Below the pieces are notes generated by a model, which was given only the letters and a program-made list of their open reading frames with translations, did no database searches and was not told the origin of the DNA. 64,000 nt of DNA from Bradyrhizobium sp. CCGUVB4N (lineage in GTDB: Bacteria > Pseudomonadota > Alphaproteobacteria > Rhizobiales > Xanthobacteraceae), in the NCBI RefSeq assembly GCF_024199945.1, contig NZ_JANADP010000001.1, forward strand, positions 7,254,001 through 7,318,000, read 5' to 3'. This document shows positions 15,699 to 24,004 of this stretch, piece after piece. The position numbers and the translations under genes are program-made. Within the stretch, counting starts at the first letter, position 1. Each line of letters starts with the position of its first letter.

Positions 15699-17401
15699 CA
15701 ACTACTCGAGCTGGAGTTAAGCAGGGCCTTGAGATAGGTGAGCGTGTTGTTCGCGCTCGTGATCGCGGCCTGGTAATTCGCGTATTGGGTCTGGAGCTGG
15801 GTCTGGTAGGCGGACGCCGCGCTCTCGATGTCGTCGACCTTCTGCTGCAGGTCCGTGTCGCGATCGGTCAGGTTGGTGATCAGCGTCTGCAGCGAGCCCG
15901 AGCTCGACGAATAGGTCTTGGACAGCTGATAGAGCTGCGTGGCGATGCCGGAGGTCGAGGTCACCGTGATCGATTGCGACGTCGATCCCGAATAGGTGAA
16001 GGCCATGCCGGCATAGGCCGTTCCGGCAGCGCCAAGGATCGTCGTGCCGCTCACCGTGAACAGCGAGGAATCGCCGCCGACCGAAGCAGAGGAGAGATTT
16101 CCAGACGAATCCACCGTCAGGTCGAGCGTGAAGGATTGCGGCGACGTTCCGGTGTTGACGACGCTGAGCTGGCTCGACGAGGTCTTGGTCTGAGCCGACA
16201 ACAGCGTGGTGACGCCGCTCAGATTGGTGCTGAGAACATTCGATAGCGTCGAGGTGTCGAGCTCGAGCTCGTTCTTCTCGTTGAAGGACAGGCCGAGGTC
16301 GGCCATGGTGAGGCCGCCCACCGTGCTGTTGAGCGCGTTCTGGAGCGAATCCATGATGTCGCGCATGGTGCCGTCGCCGAACAGCACCGCGCTCGAATCC
16401 GCCGTGCCGTCGGAGGCCGTCGCCTGCTGCGCGATCACCGCATCGCGGAACGTGTTGTAGTTGGTGACGAGGCTCTCAACCGCCGTCTCAATCTGGCTGG
16501 TATCGGGCTCGATGCTGATGTTCAGCGTCGCTCCTGAGGTCGTCGCCTGGAGCAGATTGAAAGTCACGCCAGTCAGCACGTCAGTGATATCATTGGTATC
16601 CCGGGTCATCGAGATGCCGTCGAGGGTGAATTTGGCAGCTTGAGACGTTTGCAGGACGTCGGAAAAAGCGCCCGAGCTGTCGGTGAGGCCGAGCTCGTTC
16701 AGGATGTCGTTGCCGGACGTGCTGGAATAGGCGATGTCAGAGGCGTCCTCCGTGCCGGACAACACCATCTCGTACGATCCGCTCGATACCTGGACGATCG
16801 AGGCCTGCACATTGGTGGTCGATGTCTGGGCGTTGATGGCGTCGACGACGTCCTGCATCGACATCGTGCTGGTGACGGTGATGTCAGCGGTGCTGCCGCT
16901 GCCGAGACCAAGGGAAAACGTGCCGGAATAGCCGAGCGCTGTGGTTTCGCTCGACTGTGAGGTGCCGACCACCTTCTGCGCGGTCGCGACCTGGCTGATG
17001 GTCAGCGTGTGGTCGCCGGTCGCAGCACCATTGCTGACCGACATCGAGAGCGCGGAGGACGCGCTGACGTCGCCAGTCGAGCTGATGGTCGCCGCGCGCG
17101 TGGCAAAAACGTTGGTCGCCAGCGAATTGACGACGGCCGTCGCGAGCGAGGACAGGCCGCTTGAGAGCGTCGAAAGATCGGTCTGCAGCGTCTGGTAGGC
17201 GGAGATCTTGGCTTCGTTGTTGGTGATCGAGGTCGAGATCGTGGTCGCTGCCGTCAGCTTGGCGTTCACCGCCGCGGTGATCAGCGCGCTCCAGTCCACG
17301 CTGGTCGATGTGGTGGTGCCGGTCGTGGTCACCGTGGAAGCGCTCGACGTGCTCGAGGTGGTGCTCGCAGTGCTACTGGTGCTCGAACTGACTGACGTCA
17401 C
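15698..17401 (-). CDS. fliD: Flagellar filament cap protein FliD
   Basis: HAP2, the filament cap that helps flagellin polymerise. A 567-residue protein with the N-terminal D0/D1 region VDWSALITAAVNAKLTAATT and TNNEAKISAYQTLQTDLSTL, a central Ser/Thr-rich variable region, and a C-terminal coiled coil LTDRDTDLQQKVDDIESAAS typical of FliD. The start is a GTG; the first 35 residues are a nearly pure Ser/Thr run, which is unusual. It follows the flagellin gene after a hairpin. Confidence 0.92.
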   Translation of the reverse strand: MTSVSSSTSSTASTTSSTSSASTVTTTGTTTSTSVDWSALITAAVNAKLTAATTISTSITNNEAKISAYQTLQTDLSTLSSGLSSLATAVVNSLATNVFATRAATISSTGDVSASSALSMSVSNGAATGDHTLTISQVATAQKVVGTSQSSETTALGYSGTFSLGLGSGSTADITVTSTMSMQDVVDAINAQTSTTNVQASIVQVSSGSYEMVLSGTEDASDIAYSSTSGNDILNELGLTDSSGAFSDVLQTSQAAKFTLDGISMTRDTNDITDVLTGVTFNLLQATTSGATLNISIEPDTSQIETAVESLVTNYNTFRDAVIAQQATASDGTADSSAVLFGDGTMRDIMDSLQNALNSTVGGLTMADLGLSFNEKNELELDTSTLSNVLSTNLSGVTTLLSAQTKTSSSQLSVVNTGTSPQSFTLDLTVDSSGNLSSASVGGDSSLFTVSGTTILGAAGTAYAGMAFTYSGSTSQSITVTSTSGIATQLYQLSKTYSSSSGSLQTLITNLTDRDTDLQQKVDDIESAASAYQTQLQTQYANYQAAITSANNTLTYLKALLNSSSSS

Positions 17402-17430
17402 TGTGCTGGCCGATCCATCCCAGGGTGAAC

Positions 17431-17453
17431 CGGGCCGGCATCAAGCCGGCCCG
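17431..17453 (-). terminator. Hairpin between flagellin and fliD genes
   Basis: Perfect 9-bp inverted repeat (CGGGCCGGC / GCCGGCCCG) with a five-base loop, lying 20 bases after the flagellin stop codon. There is no following T-run, so it is more likely an mRNA-stabilising or partial attenuation structure that lets flagellin mRNA outnumber fliD mRNA than a strong terminator. Confidence 0.6.
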
Positions 17454-17473
17454 GAGGTCGTCTAGGCAAGCGC

Positions 17474-18298
17474 TTAGCCGAGCAGCTTGAGCAGGTACTG
17501 CGGCATCTGGTTTGCTGCGGATTCCGCCGACACCGCAGCCTGGGTCTTCACCTCGGCCGAGGACAGCGTGGCCTGCTCGGCCGCGATATCGACGTCCTTG
17601 ATCGCCGAGTTCGCCGACTGCAGGTTCTGGGTCTGGGTCGAGATCGAGTCCGACGAGAAATTGAACCGCGATTCCTGCGCACCGATGCTGGCGCGGGCGG
17701 CCGAGACCGTGTCGATCGCAGTATCGAGCGTGTCGAGCGCCGAGGCCGCATCCGACAGCGAGCTGACGTCGAGCGAAGTTACGCCGAGTGAGGACGACGT
17801 CAGGCTCGTGAGCGTGATGGTGATGGTGTCGGAGCCGGACGAGCCGACCAGCACGGAGACGCCCGAGGAGAACACGCTCGAGCCGTCCAGAAGGCTCTGG
17901 CTGGAATAGCGCGTGCCGCTGGCGATCGAATCGATTTCGCTCGTGAGCTGCGTGAATTCCGAGTTGATGTAGGCGCGGCTGGAGTCAGTCGTGGTGCCCG
18001 AGGCCGATTCGGAGGCCAGCGACTTCATGCGCGCCAGGATGTCCGAGATGTTGGAGGCGCCGCCGTCAGCAGTCTGGAGGATCGCGGTCGCCTGCGAGGC
18101 GTTGGTCGCGGCCTGCTGCAGCGTGGTGACGTCCGACGAGATGCGGGTCGAGATCGCGAGGCCGGCGGCGTCGTCGGAGGCCGAGGTGATGCGCGAGCCG
18201 CTCGACAGCTTGGCAAGCGCGCTGCTCTCCTGCGCGGAATTGATGTTGAGGTAGCGGACCGCAGAGTTCGCCGCAGTATTGGTGGAAATTGCAGGCAT
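17474..18298 (-). CDS. Flagellin, short type
   Basis: A 274-residue filament subunit. The N-terminal SSGSRITSASDDAAGLAIST and the C-terminal QSANSAIKDVDIAAEQATLS are the conserved D0/D1 flagellin ends. The variable central domain is short and Ser/Thr rich, giving a protein of about 27 kDa; in Bradyrhizobium short flagellins belong to thin or lateral flagella and much larger ones to the thick flagellum, so this may be a lateral type. The start has AGGAG seven bases upstream within a GGAGTTTC leader. Downstream of an ECF sigma gene and upstream of fliD/fliS. Confidence 0.93.
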   Translation of the reverse strand: MPAISTNTAANSAVRYLNINSAQESSALAKLSSGSRITSASDDAAGLAISTRISSDVTTLQQAATNASQATAILQTADGGASNISDILARMKSLASESASGTTTDSSRAYINSEFTQLTSEIDSIASGTRYSSQSLLDGSSVFSSGVSVLVGSSGSDTITITLTSLTSSSLGVTSLDVSSLSDAASALDTLDTAIDTVSAARASIGAQESRFNFSSDSISTQTQNLQSANSAIKDVDIAAEQATLSSAEVKTQAAVSAESAANQMPQYLLKLLG

Positions 18299-18439
18299 TG
18301 GAAACTCCTGTGCTGATGGGCATGGCGTGCCGCATCGTTGAAGACGATTGACGACGCAGACCGCAGCCCCGTCCGTTCGCTCAAACGGTGGAGCGCAAGG
18401 AGATCAGGCGCGAAAATTTTCGCAGAGCAAATTTTATGG

Positions 18440-19138
18440 TTAGCAATCGGTAAACGCGGTGCGGATGTCGCGTTCGTGCTTGCGCAGCAACTGACGCAGC
18501 TGCTGGCGTCCGCGCTTGAGCAGGGACTCCACCGCCGCCACCGTGGTGTCCATCACCTGGGCGATCTCGCCGTTGCTCATATTCTCGTGGTACGAGAAGA
18601 TCACCGCGATGCGCTGCTGCTCGGGCAGGCGCTGCATGGCGAGCTCCAGCATGCCGTTCAGCTCGTTGCGCTCGATGATCTCGACGGCGCCGGGCTGGCC
18701 ATCGGCGACCTCCGGCACGGTCTCGACGTTCTCGTTGCGCGGCTTGCGGCGCAGATCGATGCAGCGGTTGGAGATGACGCGGTAGAGCCAGGTCGAGAAC
18801 TTGGCGCGGCCGTGCTGCCAGCGACCGCGATGGCTCCAGATCTTGAGCATGGTGTCCTGCACCACGTCTTCGGCATCCGCGGCGTTGCCGACGATGCGCA
18901 GCGCGATCGCATAGGCGCGATCGATGTGACGCTCGACCAACATGCGGAACGCGGCTTCGTCGCCAGTGGCAAGCTTGTCGAGAAGCTCGCTGTCCTCGTC
19001 GAAGACGATTTCGTCGGCGACCGGCGCGCTGTCCGGCGCCAGCGGCACCGACGGCATCATGGGCACGATCTCTTCAGCCGGCAGCGTCGTCGTAATCTCG
19101 GCCTCGGCGGGAGCCCAGACATCAGCAGCGTAACTCAT
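18440..19138 (-). CDS. ECF-type RNA polymerase sigma factor
   Basis: A 232-residue sigma-70 family protein with region 2 (MLVERHIDRAYAIALRIVGN, DAEDVVQDTMLKIW, FSTWLYRVISNRCIDLRRKP) and region 4 (LPEQQRIAVIFSYHENMSNG..IAQVMDTTVAAVESLLKRGR). It lacks regions 1 and 3, so it is an ECF sigma. The first 60 residues are an acidic, Pro/Ala-rich extension not needed for the fold. Start MSYAADVW is chosen for GGAG eight bases upstream. No anti-sigma gene is adjacent; the 90-residue protein at 14827 is the only candidate nearby. It is directly upstream of flagellin and may drive it. Confidence 0.92.
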   Translation of the reverse strand: MSYAADVWAPAEAEITTTLPAEEIVPMMPSVPLAPDSAPVADEIVFDEDSELLDKLATGDEAAFRMLVERHIDRAYAIALRIVGNAADAEDVVQDTMLKIWSHRGRWQHGRAKFSTWLYRVISNRCIDLRRKPRNENVETVPEVADGQPGAVEIIERNELNGMLELAMQRLPEQQRIAVIFSYHENMSNGEIAQVMDTTVAAVESLLKRGRQQLRQLLRKHERDIRTAFTDC

Positions 19139-19651
19139 CCCGCAATCTCCAACCCGCAATGCCGGCGGCGCACATGCCACACGGCTTCCAGGCGTTGAAC
19201 GCGGGGCCAAAACAATCCAGGCGGAGAATTTTTGTTATTTTTCAAGATGTTAGCCGGTATCTTTTGCCGAGTGTCGGGCAATAATTGCCGAGCGCGTGCT
19301 ACTCTCGCACCTCACACCCGCAATCATCACATCGTCTCGCGCCATGGCGGATCGTCCATCCTGAACAGATGTCGTTGAGAGAAAACGCTGACATTACGCG
19401 GCACTAGGCGATCAAACGCGACACGCACACAGCGCATCAAGAAGCGATTGTTTCCGAGTGTGAATGTACGCGAGACGACTTCCGCACCCGGCAATTTTTT
19501 CCGAATCACCTTTTTCGAACCTAGCGATTTTTTTGAATCTGTCAGTCGTGACGAATGCGTTTTTGAATCGCGCGTGAATTATTTTCGCGCTTGTGGCGCC
19601 TGACATGGTGAACGTGCGCGTTAATTGATCTGATTGGCGGGGAATCTGCAC
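19139..19651. other. AT-richer intergenic region with homopolymer T tracts
   Basis: About 510 bases between the divergently transcribed ECF sigma gene and the HAD-like gene, with lower GC than either side. It holds runs of six T near 19495 and seven T near 19528, and repeated GAATC/TTTTGAATC-like words (19501-19570). I see no convincing ORF; several short minus-strand frames show no coding pattern or ribosome site. It probably holds the promoters of both flanking genes; no consensus could be assigned. Confidence 0.5.
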
Positions 19652-22066
19652 ATGACGATCGCAACGGCCGGTGCGCAGCGCCGCGCCAAAATTGTTTCTG
19701 CTTGGTCGTTCGATGTTTTCGATACATTTCTGTTGCGCGCGTGCACGACGCCGGATGGTGTATTTGAAAGGGCTTACGAGCTTTCCGGCATTTCACGGAC
19801 TTGTCCGAATATTTCCGCGAGTTTCGTTCAGCATCGTGTCCAGGCCGAAGCGCGTGCGCGGAGGACCGTGAAGGAGAAGCGCGGCGGCGGCGAAGTTCGC
19901 ATCGATGAAATCTATTCCTATTTTCCATTCAAGCTGTTCGGTCTCACGCGCCATCACCTGAACGATCTCGTCGAATCAGAGTTCTCGGCCGAGCTCGAGC
20001 TCTGCCGCGCCAATCCGGACATGCTTCGGCAATATCTGGACATGAAGCGCGCCGGGCACCGTGTCGGATTCATCTCCGATACCTATTGGGACACCGACCG
20101 GCTGGCGCGATTGCTGCTCGCATGCCGCCCCGGGCTGACGTGGGACTTCCTCTACGCTTCCTGCGACCACGGCAGCGGCAAGAGCGAGGCGCTCTTCGCA
20201 AAGTACCTGTCCGAGCAGGGTATCGACGCCAGCGTGTCCTTTCACGTCGGCGACAACGACAAGGCCGATATCAAGGGCGCGAAGCGCCACGGCATTCGGC
20301 CGCGTTATTATCCGCAGGCGACGCCGCAACTGGCTTCCAAATTCCAGCGCGAGACCGCGCTGCTCGAGCTGTTGTGCCCGGGCACGCCGGCGCGGCTCGA
20401 TCATGGCGCACGGACCTTGCGGCGCATGGTCGCCACACGCAACGCCGAGAGATCTCCCGCCTTCCATCTCGGCATGACCGTGCTCGGCCCGGTGATGACG
20501 GCATTCGATGCCTTCATCGCCCGGCGCTGCCAGGAGGCCGCCGGCCCCGGCAGGAAGATCGCCCTCGCCTTCCTCGGCCGCGACGGCTTCCTGCCGCACC
20601 GGACCTGGCAGGACCTGCACGGCACCACATCGGCCTATCTCGAGATCAACCGGCGCGTCAGCTTGATTGCCTCGGCCGATACGATGCAGCCGTTGATCGA
20701 CCTGCTCAGCAAGGTGTTGAAGATCGACGCGCCGACCTTCCGCGACATGATCAAGATCCTGCCGCCGAAGGTCGAAGCGTTCTTCGCGGCCTATCCTGAC
20801 GGAATTGCTCCCGGCGAAGATCTCGCCGAAGCTCTGCCGGAACTGATGGATGCCGGCGAGATCGCCGAGCTTGCAGCGGCCCTGCGCGCACGGCTGCTTG
20901 CCTATCTGCGTCACACGATCCCCGGCTTCGACGAATGTACCGACCTGGTGCTCGCCGATCTCGGCTATTCCGGCAGCGTGCAGAAGGCGCTGCGCCGCGT
21001 GTTCGACATGGAAGGCATCAACATCCGGCTCCACGGCGCCTATCTGATCTCGCTCGACGATGCCTTCGACGATGTCGCCGAGGAAGACAGCGCGACAGGA
21101 TTGATCTCGGACCTGGTGGTGACGCCGCATATCAAGCGCATGTTGATCCGCAACATTGCGCTGCTGGAGCAGATCTGCTGCTCCGCCGATGGCTCGGTCC
21201 GGGATTATGACGGAGAGCGGGTGCTGCGTGAGATCAATCCGCGCCCGGCCGGCCAGATCGCACTCGCCGCGGAGATCCAGGCAGGCAGCGTGGCCTTTGC
21301 GGAGAGCGCCGAGGACGTGGCACTCGACTTCTGCCTCGCTCCCTATGCCGCGCCTGATGTCGCTGCGCGCTGGTGCGCGGCGACACTGGCGCGGTTCCTG
21401 CTGCTGCCTGACGAGGACGAGCTGGCGCTGCTCGGCGGCTTGAAGCACGATGTCAATCTCGGCACGCACGCGCTGGCGCCGATGATCGACAGCGACTTCC
21501 TCCGCCGGCAGTTCACCGCCCGCGGCTTTTCCGCCGCCTGCGCGTCTGCCGCCCCGCCGATGTGGCTCGCCGGCAGCTTTGCCCGGCTGTCGCCGTCGAA
21601 CGCCTATCTCTACACGCTGTTCGGGGCCAACCGCCTGCCGGCCGACGTCTTTGAAGAGAGCCCCTGCGGCCAGGTCCAGATCGGACTGTTCCGCGCCGAC
21701 GGCGCAGCCACGCTGGACACCGTAACTCTCTACCGCACTGGTCTCGGCGAGTTGCGCCTGCGCATCCCCCTTTCGCGCACGATGGGCATCGCCATGATCG
21801 CACTGCCGCTGCCGACATTCGCCGCAGAAGGCCTTCTTCATGGCGTGACCATCCAATCAGCGGACGACATTCGCGACGCCACCGAGAGCCAGGATGTCGC
21901 CGGCATCGCCACCGACAGCCTGATCTTCGCCGGCGCGCAGCACAACGATACCCATTATCGCTCCGAGACCGACGACGCCTGCCTGCTGATCCCCGTCGCC
22001 CCAATGGCGCATGACATCGCAATCTATTCGGTTGCGATCACCCCGCTCGGTTCCAGCCCCAATTAG
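19652..22066 (+). CDS. Large HAD-superfamily protein (COG5610-like)
   Basis: An 804-residue cytosolic protein. Its first 240 residues form a HAD-type hydrolase: motif I SFDVFDTFLL (nucleophile Asp and the second Asp), motif II GFISDTYWD, and motif IV HVGDNDKADIKGAKRHG. The remaining 560 residues are a second region with an FLGRDGFLPH-type motif near residue 310 and no domain I can name. Such proteins are typical of surface polysaccharide loci. It opens a three-gene plus-strand set with a glycosyltransferase-like and a formyltransferase-like gene beside the flagellin locus. Start ATG is preferred to an upstream TTG. Confidence 0.8.
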   Translation: MTIATAGAQRRAKIVSAWSFDVFDTFLLRACTTPDGVFERAYELSGISRTCPNISASFVQHRVQAEARARRTVKEKRGGGEVRIDEIYSYFPFKLFGLTRHHLNDLVESEFSAELELCRANPDMLRQYLDMKRAGHRVGFISDTYWDTDRLARLLLACRPGLTWDFLYASCDHGSGKSEALFAKYLSEQGIDASVSFHVGDNDKADIKGAKRHGIRPRYYPQATPQLASKFQRETALLELLCPGTPARLDHGARTLRRMVATRNAERSPAFHLGMTVLGPVMTAFDAFIARRCQEAAGPGRKIALAFLGRDGFLPHRTWQDLHGTTSAYLEINRRVSLIASADTMQPLIDLLSKVLKIDAPTFRDMIKILPPKVEAFFAAYPDGIAPGEDLAEALPELMDAGEIAELAAALRARLLAYLRHTIPGFDECTDLVLADLGYSGSVQKALRRVFDMEGINIRLHGAYLISLDDAFDDVAEEDSATGLISDLVVTPHIKRMLIRNIALLEQICCSADGSVRDYDGERVLREINPRPAGQIALAAEIQAGSVAFAESAEDVALDFCLAPYAAPDVAARWCAATLARFLLLPDEDELALLGGLKHDVNLGTHALAPMIDSDFLRRQFTARGFSAACASAAPPMWLAGSFARLSPSNAYLYTLFGANRLPADVFEESPCGQVQIGLFRADGAATLDTVTLYRTGLGELRLRIPLSRTMGIAMIALPLPTFAAEGLLHGVTIQSADDIRDATESQDVAGIATDSLIFAGAQHNDTHYRSETDDACLLIPVAPMAHDIAIYSVAITPLGSSPN

Positions 22067-23453
22067 TGCGCCTGATCGCGCCGCCCTGGCCGTTCAAGTC
22101 CAAGGGCTGAGTGGCGATGTGAGGGGCACGGAATTGACGGACGGGACGCACGCAAACCTTGATGACCTCTTGCGATCCGGCGGCATCCGGCTCGGCAGGG
22201 CCCAGCGCGACCGCCTGGACTGGCTGACCGGCCAGTATGGCGCGCCGACGCTGGATGACCTCGCCGGTAACAGGCGCAGCGGCGTTGTCATCCTCAAGGA
22301 GCCGCCGAGCGGCGCTGCTGCGGAGCTGTTCTACCGTTCGCTCAATCCGGGCTGTGCCGTCGTCATTCCGACCAGCGAGAACCCCGGCTTCGACTTCCTC
22401 AAGTCCAAGCTGACCGAGTTCGGAACCGTCGGCCCCTGCGGCGCCGACGGTCCGCACGAGATGTGGTGGGGTGGCATCGGCTGGTCGAAGTTCCTCGCTA
22501 GCGCCGATACGTCCACCGTCCGCCCGCGGGTCGTCTCCTGTTACCCGCGCGGCGGCGACGCGACCGCTGCCTTTGCGCTCCGGCATTCGCTCGAACGATT
22601 CGATCTCGCCTGTCACATCGAGCCGATCGACACCCAGTTCAGCGACCGCCTGCTCTGCTTCGAGAAGGCGGAGTTCATGCTGCGGATGTGGAACAAATAT
22701 CGCGAGCCGCTGCTGTTCGTCGAAGCCGGCGCCGTGCTCCGCGAGGCGCCGCTGCTACCGTCCTTCCTCGGCTGCGACGTCGCACTCCACAAGTGGAATC
22801 GCTGGGAGATGTCGGCGCGCACGCTCTATTTCGGTCGGACCAGGGCCGCGGAGATGCTGCTGCGCACCTGGCAGCATCTCGCGGCGTCGTACCCTGCGAT
22901 CTGGGAGGGCTATCTGCTCGACCAGGCCTGGAGCCTGACCTCGTCGCAAGTGCCGCTCGATACGGTGTGGCTGCCGCGATCCTATCACGCGCTGGCCGGC
23001 GATCTCGGCGCGATGCGCGCCACTGTTCTGCACAGCCAGCAGACGACGACGCTGGAGCTCGGACCCGATTCCGCCTTCGCCGGCCTCGTGCGCACCGCCC
23101 GTCGCGCCGGGCGCACCGGCGCGCGCGATGCCTTCATGGTCATGACGTCGAAAGCCGAAGCCGGCAAGGGCATCGCCGTCATCCTGCGCGACATCTCGGC
23201 CAGCGACGCCGGCGCAGTCGCCGCCACCGTCGAGGCCGTGACCGGCGCCTATGCCGCCGATTGCGGTGGTTATGGCCGCCTCGAACTGTCGCTGTGCGCC
23301 TGGCAGGACGATGTCGGCGCGGCGCGTGATGCGGCGGCGCTGGCGCGCTACCGCATCCTGGAGATCGCTCCGGGACAGCGCATCGCCAATGACTTCTTTG
23401 CACATCACGCGGCCGACGACGCAGTCATGACCGCCCGCCAACTCTTCCCCTGA
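22011..23453 (+). CDS. Glycosyltransferase-like protein
   Basis: A 480-residue protein whose central part (PLLFVEAGAVLREAPLLPSF, then DVALHKWNRWEMSARTLYFG) resembles GT-A nucleotide-diphospho-sugar transferase-like proteins, in which the first segment normally carries a DxD metal-binding motif. Here that position reads EAG, so catalysis is uncertain. The frame overlaps the HAD-like gene by 56 bases; a GTG at 22119 is an alternative start that would remove the overlap. It is followed 13 bases later by the formyltransferase-like gene. Role in glycan or filament modification is an inference from context. Confidence 0.55.
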   Translation: MTSQSIRLRSPRSVPAPISAPDRAALAVQVQGLSGDVRGTELTDGTHANLDDLLRSGGIRLGRAQRDRLDWLTGQYGAPTLDDLAGNRRSGVVILKEPPSGAAAELFYRSLNPGCAVVIPTSENPGFDFLKSKLTEFGTVGPCGADGPHEMWWGGIGWSKFLASADTSTVRPRVVSCYPRGGDATAAFALRHSLERFDLACHIEPIDTQFSDRLLCFEKAEFMLRMWNKYREPLLFVEAGAVLREAPLLPSFLGCDVALHKWNRWEMSARTLYFGRTRAAEMLLRTWQHLAASYPAIWEGYLLDQAWSLTSSQVPLDTVWLPRSYHALAGDLGAMRATVLHSQQTTTLELGPDSAFAGLVRTARRAGRTGARDAFMVMTSKAEAGKGIAVILRDISASDAGAVAATVEAVTGAYAADCGGYGRLELSLCAWQDDVGAARDAAALARYRILEIAPGQRIANDFFAHHAADDAVMTARQLFP

Positions 23454-23466
23454 GGGACATCACGCG

Positions 23467-24003
23467 ATGCTCAAGACCGTCATCCTGCTCACCGACACCG
23501 TGCAACAGCAACAACCGCTGGCCAACCTGCTGCGCGAGCACAATCGCGAGCTCGCGTTCGTCTCCGCGCTGCGTGCCCAGGACCTCAGCGCCATCGATCC
23601 GGAGATCCTGAGCGAGGCACGTCTGGTGTCGTTTGCCGCCGACGTCGCGGTGCCCGAAAAGTTCCTGCTGCAGCTCGGCTACGGTGCCTACAAGTTCTAC
23701 GCCGCGGCGACGCAATATCCAGGGTTGCCGCAGGCGCCCGACGAGAGCGACGAAACTCCGAGCTGCTACTCCGTGATCGCGCAGTCGATGATGATCTGGC
23801 CGGATTTCAAGAAGGTGGTGGGCCTGGAAACCGTGACAATCCCGGACGGAACCGCGGCCGCCGAGCGCGAGCGGCTGGTGTTCACCCGCCTGGCCCATTT
23901 GTTCTGGCGGATGTCGATCATGATTGCGGGCGAGGTGACGGATCTCCCCGGGATCATCGGATCTGCCGAGAGCCAGCGGCCGACGCTGGCAATGATGAAC
24001 TGA
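23467..24003 (+). CDS. Formyltransferase-like protein (divergent)
   Basis: A 178-residue soluble protein. The stretch ARLVSFAADVAVPEKFLLQL then GYGAYKFYAAATQYPGLPQA matches the shape of the folate-dependent formyltransferase region in which NFHPG..YPG forms the active site, but the catalytic Asn-His pair is replaced by KFYAAA. It is shorter than true methionyl-tRNA or sugar formyltransferases (about 300 residues). It may be a relic, a binding protein, or use different chemistry. Third gene of the HAD/GT set; its stop codon is one base from the convergent CoA-hydrolase gene. Confidence 0.5.
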   Translation: MLKTVILLTDTVQQQQPLANLLREHNRELAFVSALRAQDLSAIDPEILSEARLVSFAADVAVPEKFLLQLGYGAYKFYAAATQYPGLPQAPDESDETPSCYSVIAQSMMIWPDFKKVVGLETVTIPDGTAAAERERLVFTRLAHLFWRMSIMIAGEVTDLPGIIGSAESQRPTLAMMN

Positions 24004-24004
24004 G

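Noticed and set aside
19976..21856. 626-codon minus-strand open frame opposite the HAD-like gene
   Set aside because: Composition is Arg/Gly/His rich and antisense to a clear HAD protein; long antisense frames are expected at this GC.
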